This document shows, piece by piece, positions 27,439 through 37,200 of a stretch of 64,000 nt of DNA (position 1 is its first letter; each line of letters begins with the position of its first letter). The translations under genes were made by a program, and so were the position numbers. The notes below the pieces were generated by a model that saw nothing but the letters and a program-made list of their open reading frames with translations, ran no database searches and was not told the origin of the DNA. The stretch is from Flavobacterium sp. 102. Lineage in GTDB: Bacteria > Bacteroidota > Bacteroidia > Flavobacteriales > Flavobacteriaceae. Location of the stretch: NCBI RefSeq assembly GCF_003634615.1, contig NZ_RBKX01000001.1, positions 1,054,001 to 1,118,000 of the forward strand, given 5' to 3'.

Positions 27439-29145
27439 ATGTATAAAATTATCTCTTATTTTATAATACTATTATCTTTCTCTTCGGTATTTTCTCAGGA
27501 ATTAAATGAGTCTGAGATCAAAAGAACCCGAAGTATACAAGAACAACTTATTTCTAATCCTGATAAAGCTTACACTGAAGCTTTGGAAATTAGTAATTCT
27601 AAAAACGAGTTGTTTAGTTTTTTTGGCAAATATTATGTAGCCAATTATTTTTACAATAAATCAGAGTTTACTCATTCTAAGCAACTTCTCATAGCACTTA
27701 TAGAAAATATTGAAAAAAGTGATAATGCTAAATCAAGCAAAGTATACCAAGATTTGATAGGAATGTGTGTCAACAAACTTTTCTATGTTCATAAGAATTT
27801 AGGAGAGTATGACTTGGCATTGTTTTATCTTGATAAATACAAAAAGCATTTACCCAATACTCATTTTAACGAACAATATGGTTTGATAAAAGTGGCTATG
27901 GGTGATTATGTTAATGGGATTGCTTTGTTAAAGAGAGAATTAAAGACTTCACCACACCTGAAATTAGGGGTAGGTGAAAAAAAAGTAATGAATAAAAAAT
28001 TATTTGCAGATAAACACAATATTATAGGAGAAGCTTATCAACAGTATTATATCCAGTCAAAAAAAGCTGTGTTTTTAGATTCTGCAAATTATTACTTTAA
28101 TGCAGCAGCAACTATGTTGATACATGATAATTTTTACCCTGAGTACACCAAAGCATTGTTGTACATGCGTGAAGCAAAAAGTGCGGCTTTGGCTGGGGAT
28201 TACGTTAAATCATTGTCTTTATACAGAAAGGGGAAAAAGTATACGGTTATTGAGGATAACATAAGAACCGTACAGTTATTTGATTTGGGGATGGCTGATT
28301 GTTTTCATCATTTAAAGCAAGTTGATTCATCATTTTTCTATTGTAAGAAGTATATAAAAAGTTATCAAGCAACTCAAGTTTCAAAAGAAAATTTATTAAT
28401 GGCCTATAACATTATGACACAAAGTTATAGTAAAAAAAATGACAATAAGAATGCTTATCTCTATGCCCAAAAAAGTTTAGTATTAATTAAATCAATAGAA
28501 GGAATAAAAAATAAATCTTTAAATTTTCTTCACAATTATGATTTAAATATCATAAAAGATGAATCGAATAAAATTATTGCTTCTAAGAATTATTTTAAAA
28601 TCTCTCTTTTTAGCATTTTGATAGTTTTTGCTATAGTTGTTTTTAGTTTTTATTATTATTACAGACATCAGAAAGAAAAACATTATCGATTTTTAAAAAT
28701 TATTCAAAAGTTAAAAGAATCTAAAACTTCAGGGATTAATAAAATGCAAATTTATAATACTGAAGTACAGTCAAAACAAATAATTGATGATGAGCTTATA
28801 GAGAAATTGGCATTAGGTTTAAAAAAAATAGAGCAAAAAGAAGTTTTTTTAGATCCGAATTTCAAGTTAGCTTTTGTGGCCAAAAAATTAAATACAAATA
28901 CGGCTTATTTGTCACAATACTTCAATCAGGTTCTGCAAAAGACCTTCTCAGAATACACGCAAGAATTGCGAATGCAGTATGTACTCAAAAAACTGATTGA
29001 GGCACCTTATTTTCGTAAATATACTATGCAAGCTATAGCGGAAGAAGTAGGATATAAAGATGCGAGTACTTTTGTTCGTGTTTTTAAAAAGCAAACGGGG
29101 CTTTCTCCTAATTATTATATTGAAAAGTTGAAAGATACAAAATAA
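27439..29145 (+). CDS. Membrane-anchored TPR protein with AraC-type DNA-binding domain
   Basis: 568 aa. N-terminal signal peptide (MYKIISYFIILLSFSSVFSQ) and a periplasmic TPR-like helical region (about 25-370). A membrane helix follows at about 384-405 (ISLFSILIVFAIVVFSFYYYY), then a cytoplasmic linker and a C-terminal AraC HTH pair at about 465-565 (KLNTNTAYLSQYFN...YTMQAIAEEVGYKDASTFVRVFKKQTGLSPNYYIEKL). It can sense periplasmic signals and bind DNA in one chain. It precedes an operon of secreted proteins that it may control. The gene is AT-richer than its neighbours and lies inside the repeat-bracketed block. Confidence 0.88.
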   Translation: MYKIISYFIILLSFSSVFSQELNESEIKRTRSIQEQLISNPDKAYTEALEISNSKNELFSFFGKYYVANYFYNKSEFTHSKQLLIALIENIEKSDNAKSSKVYQDLIGMCVNKLFYVHKNLGEYDLALFYLDKYKKHLPNTHFNEQYGLIKVAMGDYVNGIALLKRELKTSPHLKLGVGEKKVMNKKLFADKHNIIGEAYQQYYIQSKKAVFLDSANYYFNAAATMLIHDNFYPEYTKALLYMREAKSAALAGDYVKSLSLYRKGKKYTVIEDNIRTVQLFDLGMADCFHHLKQVDSSFFYCKKYIKSYQATQVSKENLLMAYNIMTQSYSKKNDNKNAYLYAQKSLVLIKSIEGIKNKSLNFLHNYDLNIIKDESNKIIASKNYFKISLFSILIVFAIVVFSFYYYYRHQKEKHYRFLKIIQKLKESKTSGINKMQIYNTEVQSKQIIDDELIEKLALGLKKIEQKEVFLDPNFKLAFVAKKLNTNTAYLSQYFNQVLQKTFSEYTQELRMQYVLKKLIEAPYFRKYTMQAIAEEVGYKDASTFVRVFKKQTGLSPNYYIEKLKDTK

Positions 29146-29213
29146 GCATTTAGAAGTCAAATATTTACATCTTTTTTAGCTACTGATTATTTATAAATAG
29201 TCCAATAAACAAA

Positions 29214-29244
29214 TTGTTCTGATAGTTCTTATCTCATAGTTTTG
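29214..29244 (+). promoter_or_regulatory. Predicted promoter of the three-gene secreted-protein operon
   Basis: TTG (29214-29216), 20-bp spacer, TAGTTTTG (29237-29244). It overlaps a possible TTG start at 29242, so the ATG at 29272 is taken as the real start of the first gene. Confidence 0.68.
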
Positions 29245-29271
29245 GTGGAAAATTATATCAAACTTAAACTT

Positions 29272-30462
29272 ATGAAAACTATTAAAATTGTTGTTTTAGC
29301 TATTTTTGGATTTTGCAGTACAATAGTTACTGCAGCTGATTTGTATGTTCGAGATTCTGGTGCTGGTGGTTCTTTTTCTACTATAAGTGCAGCAATCGCT
29401 CAAGCTTCAAACGGCGATAGAATCATTATACGTCCAAAAGCTGCCGGACTTCCATTCATAGAGAATTTAGTAATTGACAAATCATTAACTTTTGTTTCAG
29501 AAATAAATTTTTCAAATTATTTTATACAGGGCACAGTATCGGTTACTCCATTAGCAGGAAGAGTAGTTACTGTTCATAATATGAATTTAACCAGCACATT
29601 TTCTTCTTCTGCTGATTCTACTAACGGAAGGACAACCATAAATATTTATAATTCCTCTTTGAGTAGCGGTGTTAATGCTAATAAATTAAATACCTCGGTA
29701 AACATATCTGGTTGCTCCATAACGGGGACTATATCATGTACGCATGGTAGAATAACAGGAAATACTGCTGGTAGTGTCAGCATTTCTACAAGTTTAGCAG
29801 ATACTAACTTGGCTACAGATGACATTGAAATTATTGCGAACGCTTTGTTAACAACTGAAGCTGCAATTTATCTTGATCAAAAAAACTATAGAACGAGAAT
29901 TTTAAATAATTATCTTTCAAATGGTACTTTGTATATTGAGGCGGCAAAAACAGGCAGCAACAATGAGATTAGAAACAATGCTATCGATAGTGGATCGGAC
30001 TCAGCCATTGTTATCAGTTTGGCAACTGGCAATCAAGCCACTTTTTCAGTATTGAATAATGCAATTTCAACTTCAATTTCATCGTCTACTTATAATGAAG
30101 TAGTTAATAGTAATATATTAAACGCAACCGTTTACGTAATGTATAATGCTTCAACATCAGCATTTACAGCATTAAATTCGAATGCAACCAATAATATTAG
30201 TAGTGCTTCACTTAGTTTCAATGATGTAACGAGAACCGTTACAGGAACAGCGCTTGTAAATGCTGGTGCAGCGGATGATGATTTTACTGATATTGATTTG
30301 ACTAGAAATGATATTGGAAATCGTGGAGGTTCTGATACTTGGGAAAACTATTGGCCTACAAGTCCTGGCAACAAGCCGTTGGTAAACTATTTATTAACAC
30401 CACGAAGAATCTATAATGGTACAACGGAAATGAATGCAACGGGTTCAGGTTATACTAAATAG
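29272..30462 (+). CDS. Secreted pectin-lyase-fold (right-handed beta-helix) protein
   Basis: 396 aa. Signal peptide MKTIKIVVLAIFGFCSTIVTAA, then DLYVRDSGAGGSFSTISAAIAQASNGDRIII, the characteristic opening of parallel beta-helix proteins (DUF1565-like), followed by Asn/Ser/Thr-rich coils (NNEIRNNAIDSGSDSAIVISL). There are no visible catalytic residues and no T9SS tail, so an enzyme role cannot be claimed; it could be a surface carbohydrate-interacting protein. First gene of a three-gene operon; 25 bp to the next. Confidence 0.8.
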   Translation: MKTIKIVVLAIFGFCSTIVTAADLYVRDSGAGGSFSTISAAIAQASNGDRIIIRPKAAGLPFIENLVIDKSLTFVSEINFSNYFIQGTVSVTPLAGRVVTVHNMNLTSTFSSSADSTNGRTTINIYNSSLSSGVNANKLNTSVNISGCSITGTISCTHGRITGNTAGSVSISTSLADTNLATDDIEIIANALLTTEAAIYLDQKNYRTRILNNYLSNGTLYIEAAKTGSNNEIRNNAIDSGSDSAIVISLATGNQATFSVLNNAISTSISSSTYNEVVNSNILNATVYVMYNASTSAFTALNSNATNNISSASLSFNDVTRTVTGTALVNAGAADDDFTDIDLTRNDIGNRGGSDTWENYWPTSPGNKPLVNYLLTPRRIYNGTTEMNATGSGYTK

Positions 30463-30487
30463 TCAAGATACCAATATATAAACTAGT

Positions 30488-31498
30488 ATGAAGAAATATA
30501 TTTGCAGTATAATAGCTTTAATGACGATAAGTTTGTGTTCTGCACAGTTAGTATCGTTGAACCAGGCAGAATATTTTTGGGATACCGATCCTGGTGAAGG
30601 AAACGGAATTCCATTGATGGCTACTGATGGAAATTTGAATAACGCTTTTGAAAAAATTTCTATTAACGGATTGAATGCTCCAAGTGTTGGTTTGCATAAA
30701 TTTAGTGTTCGTGTAAAAGATAATTTAGGAGTTTGGGGACCAGTTTTTACTAATATCATAATTGTGGAGTCAACAACTACTCCAACCCCTATGACACTTA
30801 CACAAGCGGAGTATTTTTGGGATATGGATCCAGGGGAAGGAAATGCTACACCACTTCTGGCAACTGATGGAAATTTTGAAAGCGCTTTTGAAAAAGTAGC
30901 CGTAAGTGGTTTAAACGCTCCAAGTGAAGGTCTTCATAAATTCTCAATACGCGTTAAAGACAATCAAGGTGTGTGGGGACCAACTTATACTAATATTATT
31001 AAAGTAGAACAAGCAACTACACCAACACCGCTTAGTTTAGTACAGGTAGAATACTTTTGGGATACCGATCCAGGTGAAGGCAACGGCACTCCATTATTGG
31101 CTACTGATGGAAATTTGAATAATGCCTATGAACAATTTGTTCAAACAGCTATTCCAATCGTAAATCCTATTGGTCTTCATATTTTTAATGTTCGTGTTAA
31201 AGATAACCAAGGAATTTGGGGACCCGTTTTCAAAAATGTAATTTATATTGAAACCACTTTAAGTGTTGACACCCTAATAGCAGATAATTACTATTTCTAC
31301 CCAAATCCAGCAAACGATGTGATACGTTTCAATAAAGATATTGAAAAGGTTGAGATTTATGATTTGGGCGGAAGATATATTAACACTTCAGTCCTCAATG
31401 AAGTTAATGTTTCGGGTTTAAAAACAGGAGTTTATCTCTTAAAGATTACCACTCCTGAAGGACTTACTTTTGATAAAAAAATGATTAAAAAACAGTAA
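30488..31498 (+). CDS. T9SS-secreted protein with three 80-aa repeats
   Basis: 336 aa. Signal peptide MKKYICSIIALMTISLCSAQ; three tandem repeats at 23-102, 103-182 and 183-262, each with QAEYFWDTDPGEGNG, LLATDGNLNNAFEK, GLHKFSVRVKDNQGVWGP and a TTPTP linker. A type A T9SS sorting domain follows (YPNPANDVIRFNKDIEKVEI...LKTGVYLLKI...KKMIKKQ). The repeat resembles extracellular modules that follow 'WGP..TN' and may bind ligand, but I recognise no named domain. Repeat 3 has a short divergence (FVQTAIPIVNPIG). It is exported and probably cell-surface attached. Confidence 0.87.
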   Translation: MKKYICSIIALMTISLCSAQLVSLNQAEYFWDTDPGEGNGIPLMATDGNLNNAFEKISINGLNAPSVGLHKFSVRVKDNLGVWGPVFTNIIIVESTTTPTPMTLTQAEYFWDMDPGEGNATPLLATDGNFESAFEKVAVSGLNAPSEGLHKFSIRVKDNQGVWGPTYTNIIKVEQATTPTPLSLVQVEYFWDTDPGEGNGTPLLATDGNLNNAYEQFVQTAIPIVNPIGLHIFNVRVKDNQGIWGPVFKNVIYIETTLSVDTLIADNYYFYPNPANDVIRFNKDIEKVEIYDLGGRYINTSVLNEVNVSGLKTGVYLLKITTPEGLTFDKKMIKKQ

Positions 31499-31507
31499 TT
31501 AAATAAG

Positions 31508-32614
31508 ATGAAAAAAAATGTTATCCTTATGGGATTAGTATTGCTCTCTTTTGGGACTACTAATGCTCAATTATTAAACAAATTAAAAAAAGCAAAAGAT
31601 CAAACCTCTCAAGCCGCAGAAGTTTTAGAAAAAGGAAGTGAAGTTGCCAAAGGCGGCAAAAAGAAAAAAGGAACCGCCTCAGCAGGTTTAAAACTCGATT
31701 GGACTATGTTCAAACAAACACCGGCTGTAACCTTTAACTCGCTTCTTTATGGAACAGGTTCCAGTCCGGGATTAATTAATAGTTATACGGCAACTTTTAT
31801 TCCGAATAAAACGGTTGACGGAAAAACTGTTAATGCCTTTTCGGATCAGTCGGAGTATTTAAGAATTAAGGTTTTTAAAGACAACCAATACATGAACTAT
31901 TTTGAATATTCCGGAGACCAAGTTTTTGATGACGGCAAGAAGACAAAATTCAATGAGCCAAGTAGCCGTTACCAACGTGATGGTGAATGGGTAGGACATT
32001 CGGAATCATTCATTACAGATTGGGGTCCTGGAAATTACAGATTGGATTTCTATGCCGGTGATAAAATGTTTTATTCATTCGATTTTGAGTTGGTAAAACT
32101 AACCAACAATGATCCTTATGCCACAATGAATGAAATGTATGTGGTTCGTGGTCCGTGGAATAATTTTGCCTATATGAATTATGCTGATACAGGTAATTTG
32201 GTGTTTGGATATTACATCACACACGAAGAGTTTAAGCCAAATCCTGCGAACAGCGCCAAGACCAACAAAAGTGTAAAATGGAGTGTGAAGCTGTTCAAAG
32301 ACAACAAATTGTTTGCTCAACATTACGGCAACGGACCTAATACAGCTCAAGTAGAACAAGCCAAATGGAATGAAGTTCAATGTGCATTCAAAAGAGTGGA
32401 CAAACCGGGCGAAATTAAATTTGCGGATCTTATGGACGGCGCATACAAAGTTGAACTTACAATTGAAGGTGAAGCCAAACCGAGAATCTATAAGTTTGAT
32501 GTAAAAGATAAAAGAATCGTTCAGATTCCGGAACAAGACAGAACTAAAAATACCGATCCAACACGACTAATTGAAGGATGGAATGACTTCTTTTGGTTGA
32601 AGCTGGAAAAGTAG
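31508..32614 (+). CDS. Hypothetical secreted protein
   Basis: 368 aa. Signal peptide MKKNVILMGLVLLSFGTTNAQ, a Lys-rich helical segment (LLNKLKKAKDQTSQAAEVLEKGSEVAKGGKKKKG), then a beta-rich globular part (SFITDWGPGNYRLDFYAGDKMFYSFDFELVKL; DLMDGAYKVELTIEGEAKPRIYKFDV). It lacks a T9SS tail. The function is not recognised. It is the last gene of the operon, 9 bp after the repeat protein, and is followed by a terminator hairpin. Confidence 0.8.
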   Translation: MKKNVILMGLVLLSFGTTNAQLLNKLKKAKDQTSQAAEVLEKGSEVAKGGKKKKGTASAGLKLDWTMFKQTPAVTFNSLLYGTGSSPGLINSYTATFIPNKTVDGKTVNAFSDQSEYLRIKVFKDNQYMNYFEYSGDQVFDDGKKTKFNEPSSRYQRDGEWVGHSESFITDWGPGNYRLDFYAGDKMFYSFDFELVKLTNNDPYATMNEMYVVRGPWNNFAYMNYADTGNLVFGYYITHEEFKPNPANSAKTNKSVKWSVKLFKDNKLFAQHYGNGPNTAQVEQAKWNEVQCAFKRVDKPGEIKFADLMDGAYKVELTIEGEAKPRIYKFDVKDKRIVQIPEQDRTKNTDPTRLIEGWNDFFWLKLEK

Positions 32615-32713
32615 TCTGAAGCTTTAAAGAAACAAGTACTGTTAATATTGCTAATGATTATTTCAGTTGAAAGAATCATAATGCCTGTTTAATATTCATA
32701 ATAATTGTGGTTT

Positions 32714-32750
32714 GAGACCCGGCTGAAAATGTCGGGTTTCTTTTTTTTAA
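32714..32750 (+). terminator. Intrinsic terminator after the secreted-protein operon
   Basis: Stem gagacccg / cgggtttc (one mismatch) around a 10-nt loop, followed by a run of T. It lies 100 bp after the last stop codon. Confidence 0.7.
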
Positions 32751-32781
32751 GCAGTAATGTTTTAAGTAAAAATTGAGGCAT

Positions 32782-32856
32782 AACAACCCTAAGAAAGCTT
32801 TAGAGCTTTAGGGTTTCTACCTGCCTCGAATGAGGCACCTATATATTTAAATCCCG
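32782..32856 (+). repeat. 75-bp direct repeat, copy 2 (duplicate of sucB 3' end)
   Basis: Contains an exact copy of the last nine sucB codons plus stop (NNPKKALEL, TAG) and 45 bp of its 3' UTR, with three substitutions (g to a, g to a, g to t) in the UTR. There is no upstream coding sequence for it to belong to. Confidence 0.93.
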
Positions 32857-32880
32857 CTTGGCTTTCTAAGCGGGATTTTT
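32849..32880 (+). terminator. Terminator of repeat copy 2
   Basis: Stem aaatcccgctt / aagcgggattt (32849-32859, 32868-32878). The stem differs from that after sucB in both arms, yet pairs perfectly, suggesting the fold has been kept under selection or was acquired by exchange. Confidence 0.8.
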
Positions 32881-32893
32881 CGTTTATTTGCAT

Positions 32894-32983
32894 ACTGCGT
32901 GAGTGATGGAAGCAAGTACCTTGTACTGCGGACAGCACGGCCCGAAGGGACACGCCCAAACTAGCGTAGCGAACTGACGCAGT
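32894..32983. repeat. 90-bp GC-richer element with terminal inverted repeat ACTGCGT/ACGCAGT
   Basis: Opens with actgcgt (32894-32900) and closes with acgcagt (32977-32983). The inside is unusually GC-rich for this genome and holds small stems (agtac-ctt-gtact; cggcccgaagggacacgccc). It ends 12 bp before the MFS start codon, so it would form much of the leader or lie in the promoter. It resembles a MITE or REP-like element; copy number is unknown. Confidence 0.6.
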
Positions 32984-32995
32984 AAAAACTAGTCT

Positions 32996-34219
32996 ATGAA
33001 GCAAAACAAAAAAGAAGCTGCGATAGGATTTATTTTTATCACGATGCTAATCGATATTACGGGTTGGGGAATCATCATTCCGGTAATCCCAAAATTAATT
33101 TCTGAATTGATTCAAGGCGATATCAGTGAAGCAGCAAAATATGGCGGTTGGCTTACTTTTGCGTATGCGATAACGCAGTTTGTTTGCGCACCTTTAATTG
33201 GAAACTTAAGTGATAAATTTGGGCGAAGACCTATTATTTTAATTTCGCTCTTTGCCTTTTCGATGGATTATTTGTTGTTGGCTTTTGCCCCAACGATAAC
33301 CTGGCTTTTTGTCGGAAGAATTATTGCCGGATTAACCGGTGCCAGTATTACAACAGCGTCTGCTTATATTGCGGATGTCAGCACACCCGAAAACAGAGCT
33401 AAAAATTTCGGAATGATTGGTGCTGCCTTTGGTTTAGGCTTTATTATCGGACCCGTGATTGGTGGATTATTGGGACAATTTGGTTCGAGAGTTCCGTTTT
33501 ATGCTGCGGCTGTTTTGTGTATGTTGAACTTCTTATACGGCTATTTTATTTTACCCGAATCTTTATCTAAAAAGAACCGTCGCGAATTTGAATGGAAACG
33601 CGCCAATCCTATAAATGCTTTAATCAATTTAAAAAAGTATCCTTCTATTATCGGACTGGTTATGGCCATTTTTCTGTTGTATGTAGGTTCGCATGCTGTT
33701 CACAGTAACTGGAGTTTCTTTACCATGTATCGTTTCAATTGGGACGAAAAAATGGTTGGTATTTCCCTTGGTGCTGTTGGATTGTTAGTCGGAATTGTAC
33801 AAGGTGGACTGATTCGTTGGACGAGTCCGAGATTGGGTAATCAAAAAAGTATTTATATCGGTTTGTCTTTGTATACTATAGGCATGTTATTGTTCGCTTT
33901 CGCCACCGAAAGTTGGATGATGTTTGCTTTTTTAGTACCGTATTGTCTCGGAGGAATTGCCGGTCCGGCTTTGCAATCGGAAGTTTCGGGTAAAGTTCCG
34001 GCGAACGAACAAGGAGAAATTCAGGGCACTTTAGCGAGTTTGATGAGTGCTTCTGCGATTATTGGTCCGTTAATGATGACCAATACGTTTTACTTTTTTA
34101 CCCATGACGAAGCGCCTTTCAAATTGCCAGGCGCGCCTTTTATTTTGGGTAGTTTTTTGATGTTGATTAGTACAATTATTGCCTATTATTCTTTAAAGAA
34201 AAAATCCCGAATTCCGTAA
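32996..34219 (+). CDS. MFS transporter, TetA-like (TCR/Tet) family
   Basis: 407 aa, twelve predicted helices. Motif A between helices 2 and 3 is [16 protein letters not shown]; the helix-1 segment [21 protein letters not shown] and [23 protein letters not shown] are typical of the drug:proton antiporter TetA group. Family membership alone does not show tetracycline transport. It may originally have stood directly downstream of sucB, before the repeat-bracketed block. Confidence 0.88.
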   Translation: MKQNKKEAAIGFIFITMLIDITGWGIIIPVIPKLISELIQGDISEAAKYGGWLTFAYAITQFVCAPLIGNLSDKFGRRPIILISLFAFSMDYLLLAFAPTITWLFVGRIIAGLTGASITTASAYIADVSTPENRAKNFGMIGAAFGLGFIIGPVIGGLLGQFGSRVPFYAAAVLCMLNFLYGYFILPESLSKKNRREFEWKRANPINALINLKKYPSIIGLVMAIFLLYVGSHAVHSNWSFFTMYRFNWDEKMVGISLGAVGLLVGIVQGGLIRWTSPRLGNQKSIYIGLSLYTIGMLLFAFATESWMMFAFLVPYCLGGIAGPALQSEVSGKVPANEQGEIQGTLASLMSASAIIGPLMMTNTFYFFTHDEAPFKLPGAPFILGSFLMLISTIIAYYSLKKKSRIP

Positions 34220-34262
34220 GAAACCGAGATTCGGGATTGAATCCCCAACAACGTTGAGGATG
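34203..34262. terminator. Hairpins at the MFS / adhesin convergent end
   Basis: aatcccgaat (34203-34212) pairs with attcgggatt (34229-34238) around the MFS stop codon; a second weak stem atccc...ggat follows. There is no strong T run, so termination is likely but not certain. Confidence 0.5.
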
Positions 34263-34274
34263 GAATTAAATAAT

Positions 34275-37200
34275 CTAATCTTTTATAATTTTTATTGTTT
34301 TTTCTTGTCCGACGCTAGATACTTTTATCAAGTATATGCCACTTGTCAATTCGGATAAGTCAATTTCGGCCTGTAAATTATTGGCTTTAATTGATTTTAT
34401 TTTTTGTCCTAAAACCGATGTGATTTCAATTTCATCAATAATGGTTTCATTCGAAATAGTAAGTATATTTTTTACAGGATTCGGGTGGAAACTAAAATTG
34501 GTAAAGGCAAAAGTTTCATTGTCCAATGATTGAACAAATTCGGTTAAACAAGGATCCGTCACAATCGCGGGATTAAAGTCAAAGTAGATATTGGCCGTAT
34601 TGTTAATGATATCGCCAATAGCATAGTCTGGTTTTGGTTTAATTTGAAATACAATATAACCATGACCAATATTAGTATTTGGAACTGATGGCGGAAGATC
34701 GATTCCGAAGAAATTCCATGTCAGCGTATTGTTAATCCTTTCCAAAGCATAAGTATGACTGGCAGTAACCATTTTAATGGAAGTTTCGTCAAGTTCAGCA
34801 GCTAAAACATCAGTAACTTTTACATTGATAGCATTGGCGGTTCCGGTATTTTCGAATTTTATCGTATAAGTTAAATAATCATTCGCAGAGAAGGAAGACT
34901 GAACAATTCTACCGCCATGGCTTTCTGTTTTTTCATTCGGGTCATAAGAGCCTACAATGGTTTCTGTTAAGTTTGACGTATTATTTAAGGGTAATATATC
35001 TCCGGCAGGAAGTGTAATTGAAACGGTATTGGTTAACGTTTGTCCCAAGTTTACAGTCGGAATATTAGGGATGGTCATTTGTACCCAAAAAGTTCGGGTT
35101 TCATAAGGTTGTAAGTTGACAAAATTAAAAGTAAATCCGGTGCTTGTAACCACAGCATTTCCGTCAGAAACAGTCACAATAGAAACGGCAGTATCGTTTG
35201 TAAAAGTTAAAGTGCCTGAAGGAAAAGGGAGGTTAGAATTGTTAGTATAAGTGATATAAGAATAGTAAAGGAATCCGGGTCTTGGATCAGCACCATAATT
35301 GTGCATGTTCACCGATAAATCCTGATATGGAGTTGTTATTATTGGGAAGTTGTAAGTAGTAATTCCGGAACCAGGAGCAACTGTAACGTTAGGATACGAA
35401 ACCGAACAAATGTTGTTGGCAGCATAATCCGAATCAACTTGATAAGTCAAATCGTAAGTGGTTGTTGGGTTGGATTCGTATAAGTAAAACGGTGTTGTAT
35501 ACAAGTTATGAATCGTTCCGTTGTTGTTGATTTCGTAATTGAAATGACCCAAAGGAAAATTGATTTCGACACCATCTTGTACTCCGTTAGCATTAGTATC
35601 AACAAATGCTTTCAGTTTGATGCCGTCAGAGATATTCAAAGTAAAAGGATTCTGTATCTGAGACCAATCTGTAACACTATAACCATAATAATTTCCTACA
35701 AAAGATGGTCCTTGATCTTGGTTGTTGTCTCCTTGATAATAGCCAAAGTTAATATCATCTTGGGTTATAATATGAATCGCTGTAAATGTGGTGGTATCTG
35801 TTTGTCCAGCATTTAAATTGGCGATAGGACCACCTATAATATTTAGGTTATACGCATAATCCGAAACTATATTAGTGATAGGAGCATTACCAATATTAGC
35901 AACATGAAATTGATAAGTAATGATGTCACCAACACTAGTATAACCATCACCATTATAATCAGAATAAATAAGATTATAAGTAACTTCTAAAGGTGGTTTT
36001 ACTTGTAAACTGATGGAAGCAGTATCACAATTCGCAGGATTAGCAACTTCGCAAATCGTATAACTTAACTCATAATAACCAATCTCAAGGTTACTTGGAA
36101 TAGAAATCACACCTTGAGAATTCACAGTGATACCAAGAGTATTTGGAGCTAAAGTAATGCTGACGTCAGATGCGTTTAAAGGTAAGCCATGTAAAGTGTC
36201 ATTGGCCAATAAAGAGAAAGTAGTACCAACTTCAGCCACTGAATCCACATTGTCGAATTTCGCATTAACATTATAATTGTCTAAAATAGTAACCGTATGA
36301 ATATAAGTGTTGTTAAAGGTAATTCCCGGACTTAAAGTTGCCGTAAGTGAAAATGTCTCGTCAGTTTCCTGCAATTGATCTAGAATTGTTGGAACAGCTA
36401 AGTTATTAGAATAAAAATGAGTTTGTCCTTCCGGAATCGTAATGCTGGTAGTAAATGAAGTATAATCTGCACTTCCGGCTGTTCCGTTTGATGAGGTGAT
36501 TTGAATTACAGTATCAGTGTTACGAGCATGGGTTAACCCAATTCCGAATCTGGCATTTTGTCCTTCTTCAACAGTGCTAAAATCAACGTTTGAAGCATCA
36601 TACGACGTAAGAAAATAAGCATCAGGTAAACCATCATTATCGGTAATGTTAACGGTTGAAGTTACGCTTGGATTAGTTGTATTTCCCGAAGTTACGGTTC
36701 CAATAACAGAAAATGATTCGAAAGGCTCGTCTAAAGTGTCATCTGTTATAGGGATGGATACCAGAACAGATGTGTTGCCTGCAGGAATTGTTTTGGTGGT
36801 ATTGATTGCAGTATAATCACTACTTCCGGCAGTTCCATCAGCAGTAGTAATTTGAACCACGACATCGCTGTTGAAAGGTCTGTCTAAAGAAGCATTGAAA
36901 CTATAATTATTTCCTTCGTAAGGTGCGTAACCGCTTGTATTAATACTCAATGTCGGCGTAGTGTCATTATCTCGGATGGTTACAATACTTGTTGCGGATA
37001 AGTTAGTTGTGTTTCCCGAGGTTACTGTTCCGGTCAAAGTGAAAATCTCATCAGATTCAGGGAGAGCATCGTCAGTGAGATAAATAGTTAATAAACCTGA
37101 GGATTGTCCTGCTTGTATGCTTGTTGTGGTATTAATAGCTGTGAAATCACTACTTCCAGCAGTTCCGGTTGTGGTTGCCCAATTGATGACAACATCAGAA

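Larger units (their letters stand above)
32615..32995. other. 381-bp gene-free region rich in repeats
   Basis: Holds, in order: a terminator hairpin for the upstream operon (32714-32748), the second copy of the sucB-end repeat with its own terminator (32782-32878), and a 90-bp element with inverted ends (32894-32983). A minus-strand reading frame across it has no start, codon or family support. Confidence 0.8.

Noticed and set aside
32789..33004. Minus-strand ORF over the repeat region
   Set aside because: It runs through duplicated sucB end, terminator stems and the 90-bp element, so it is not a gene.
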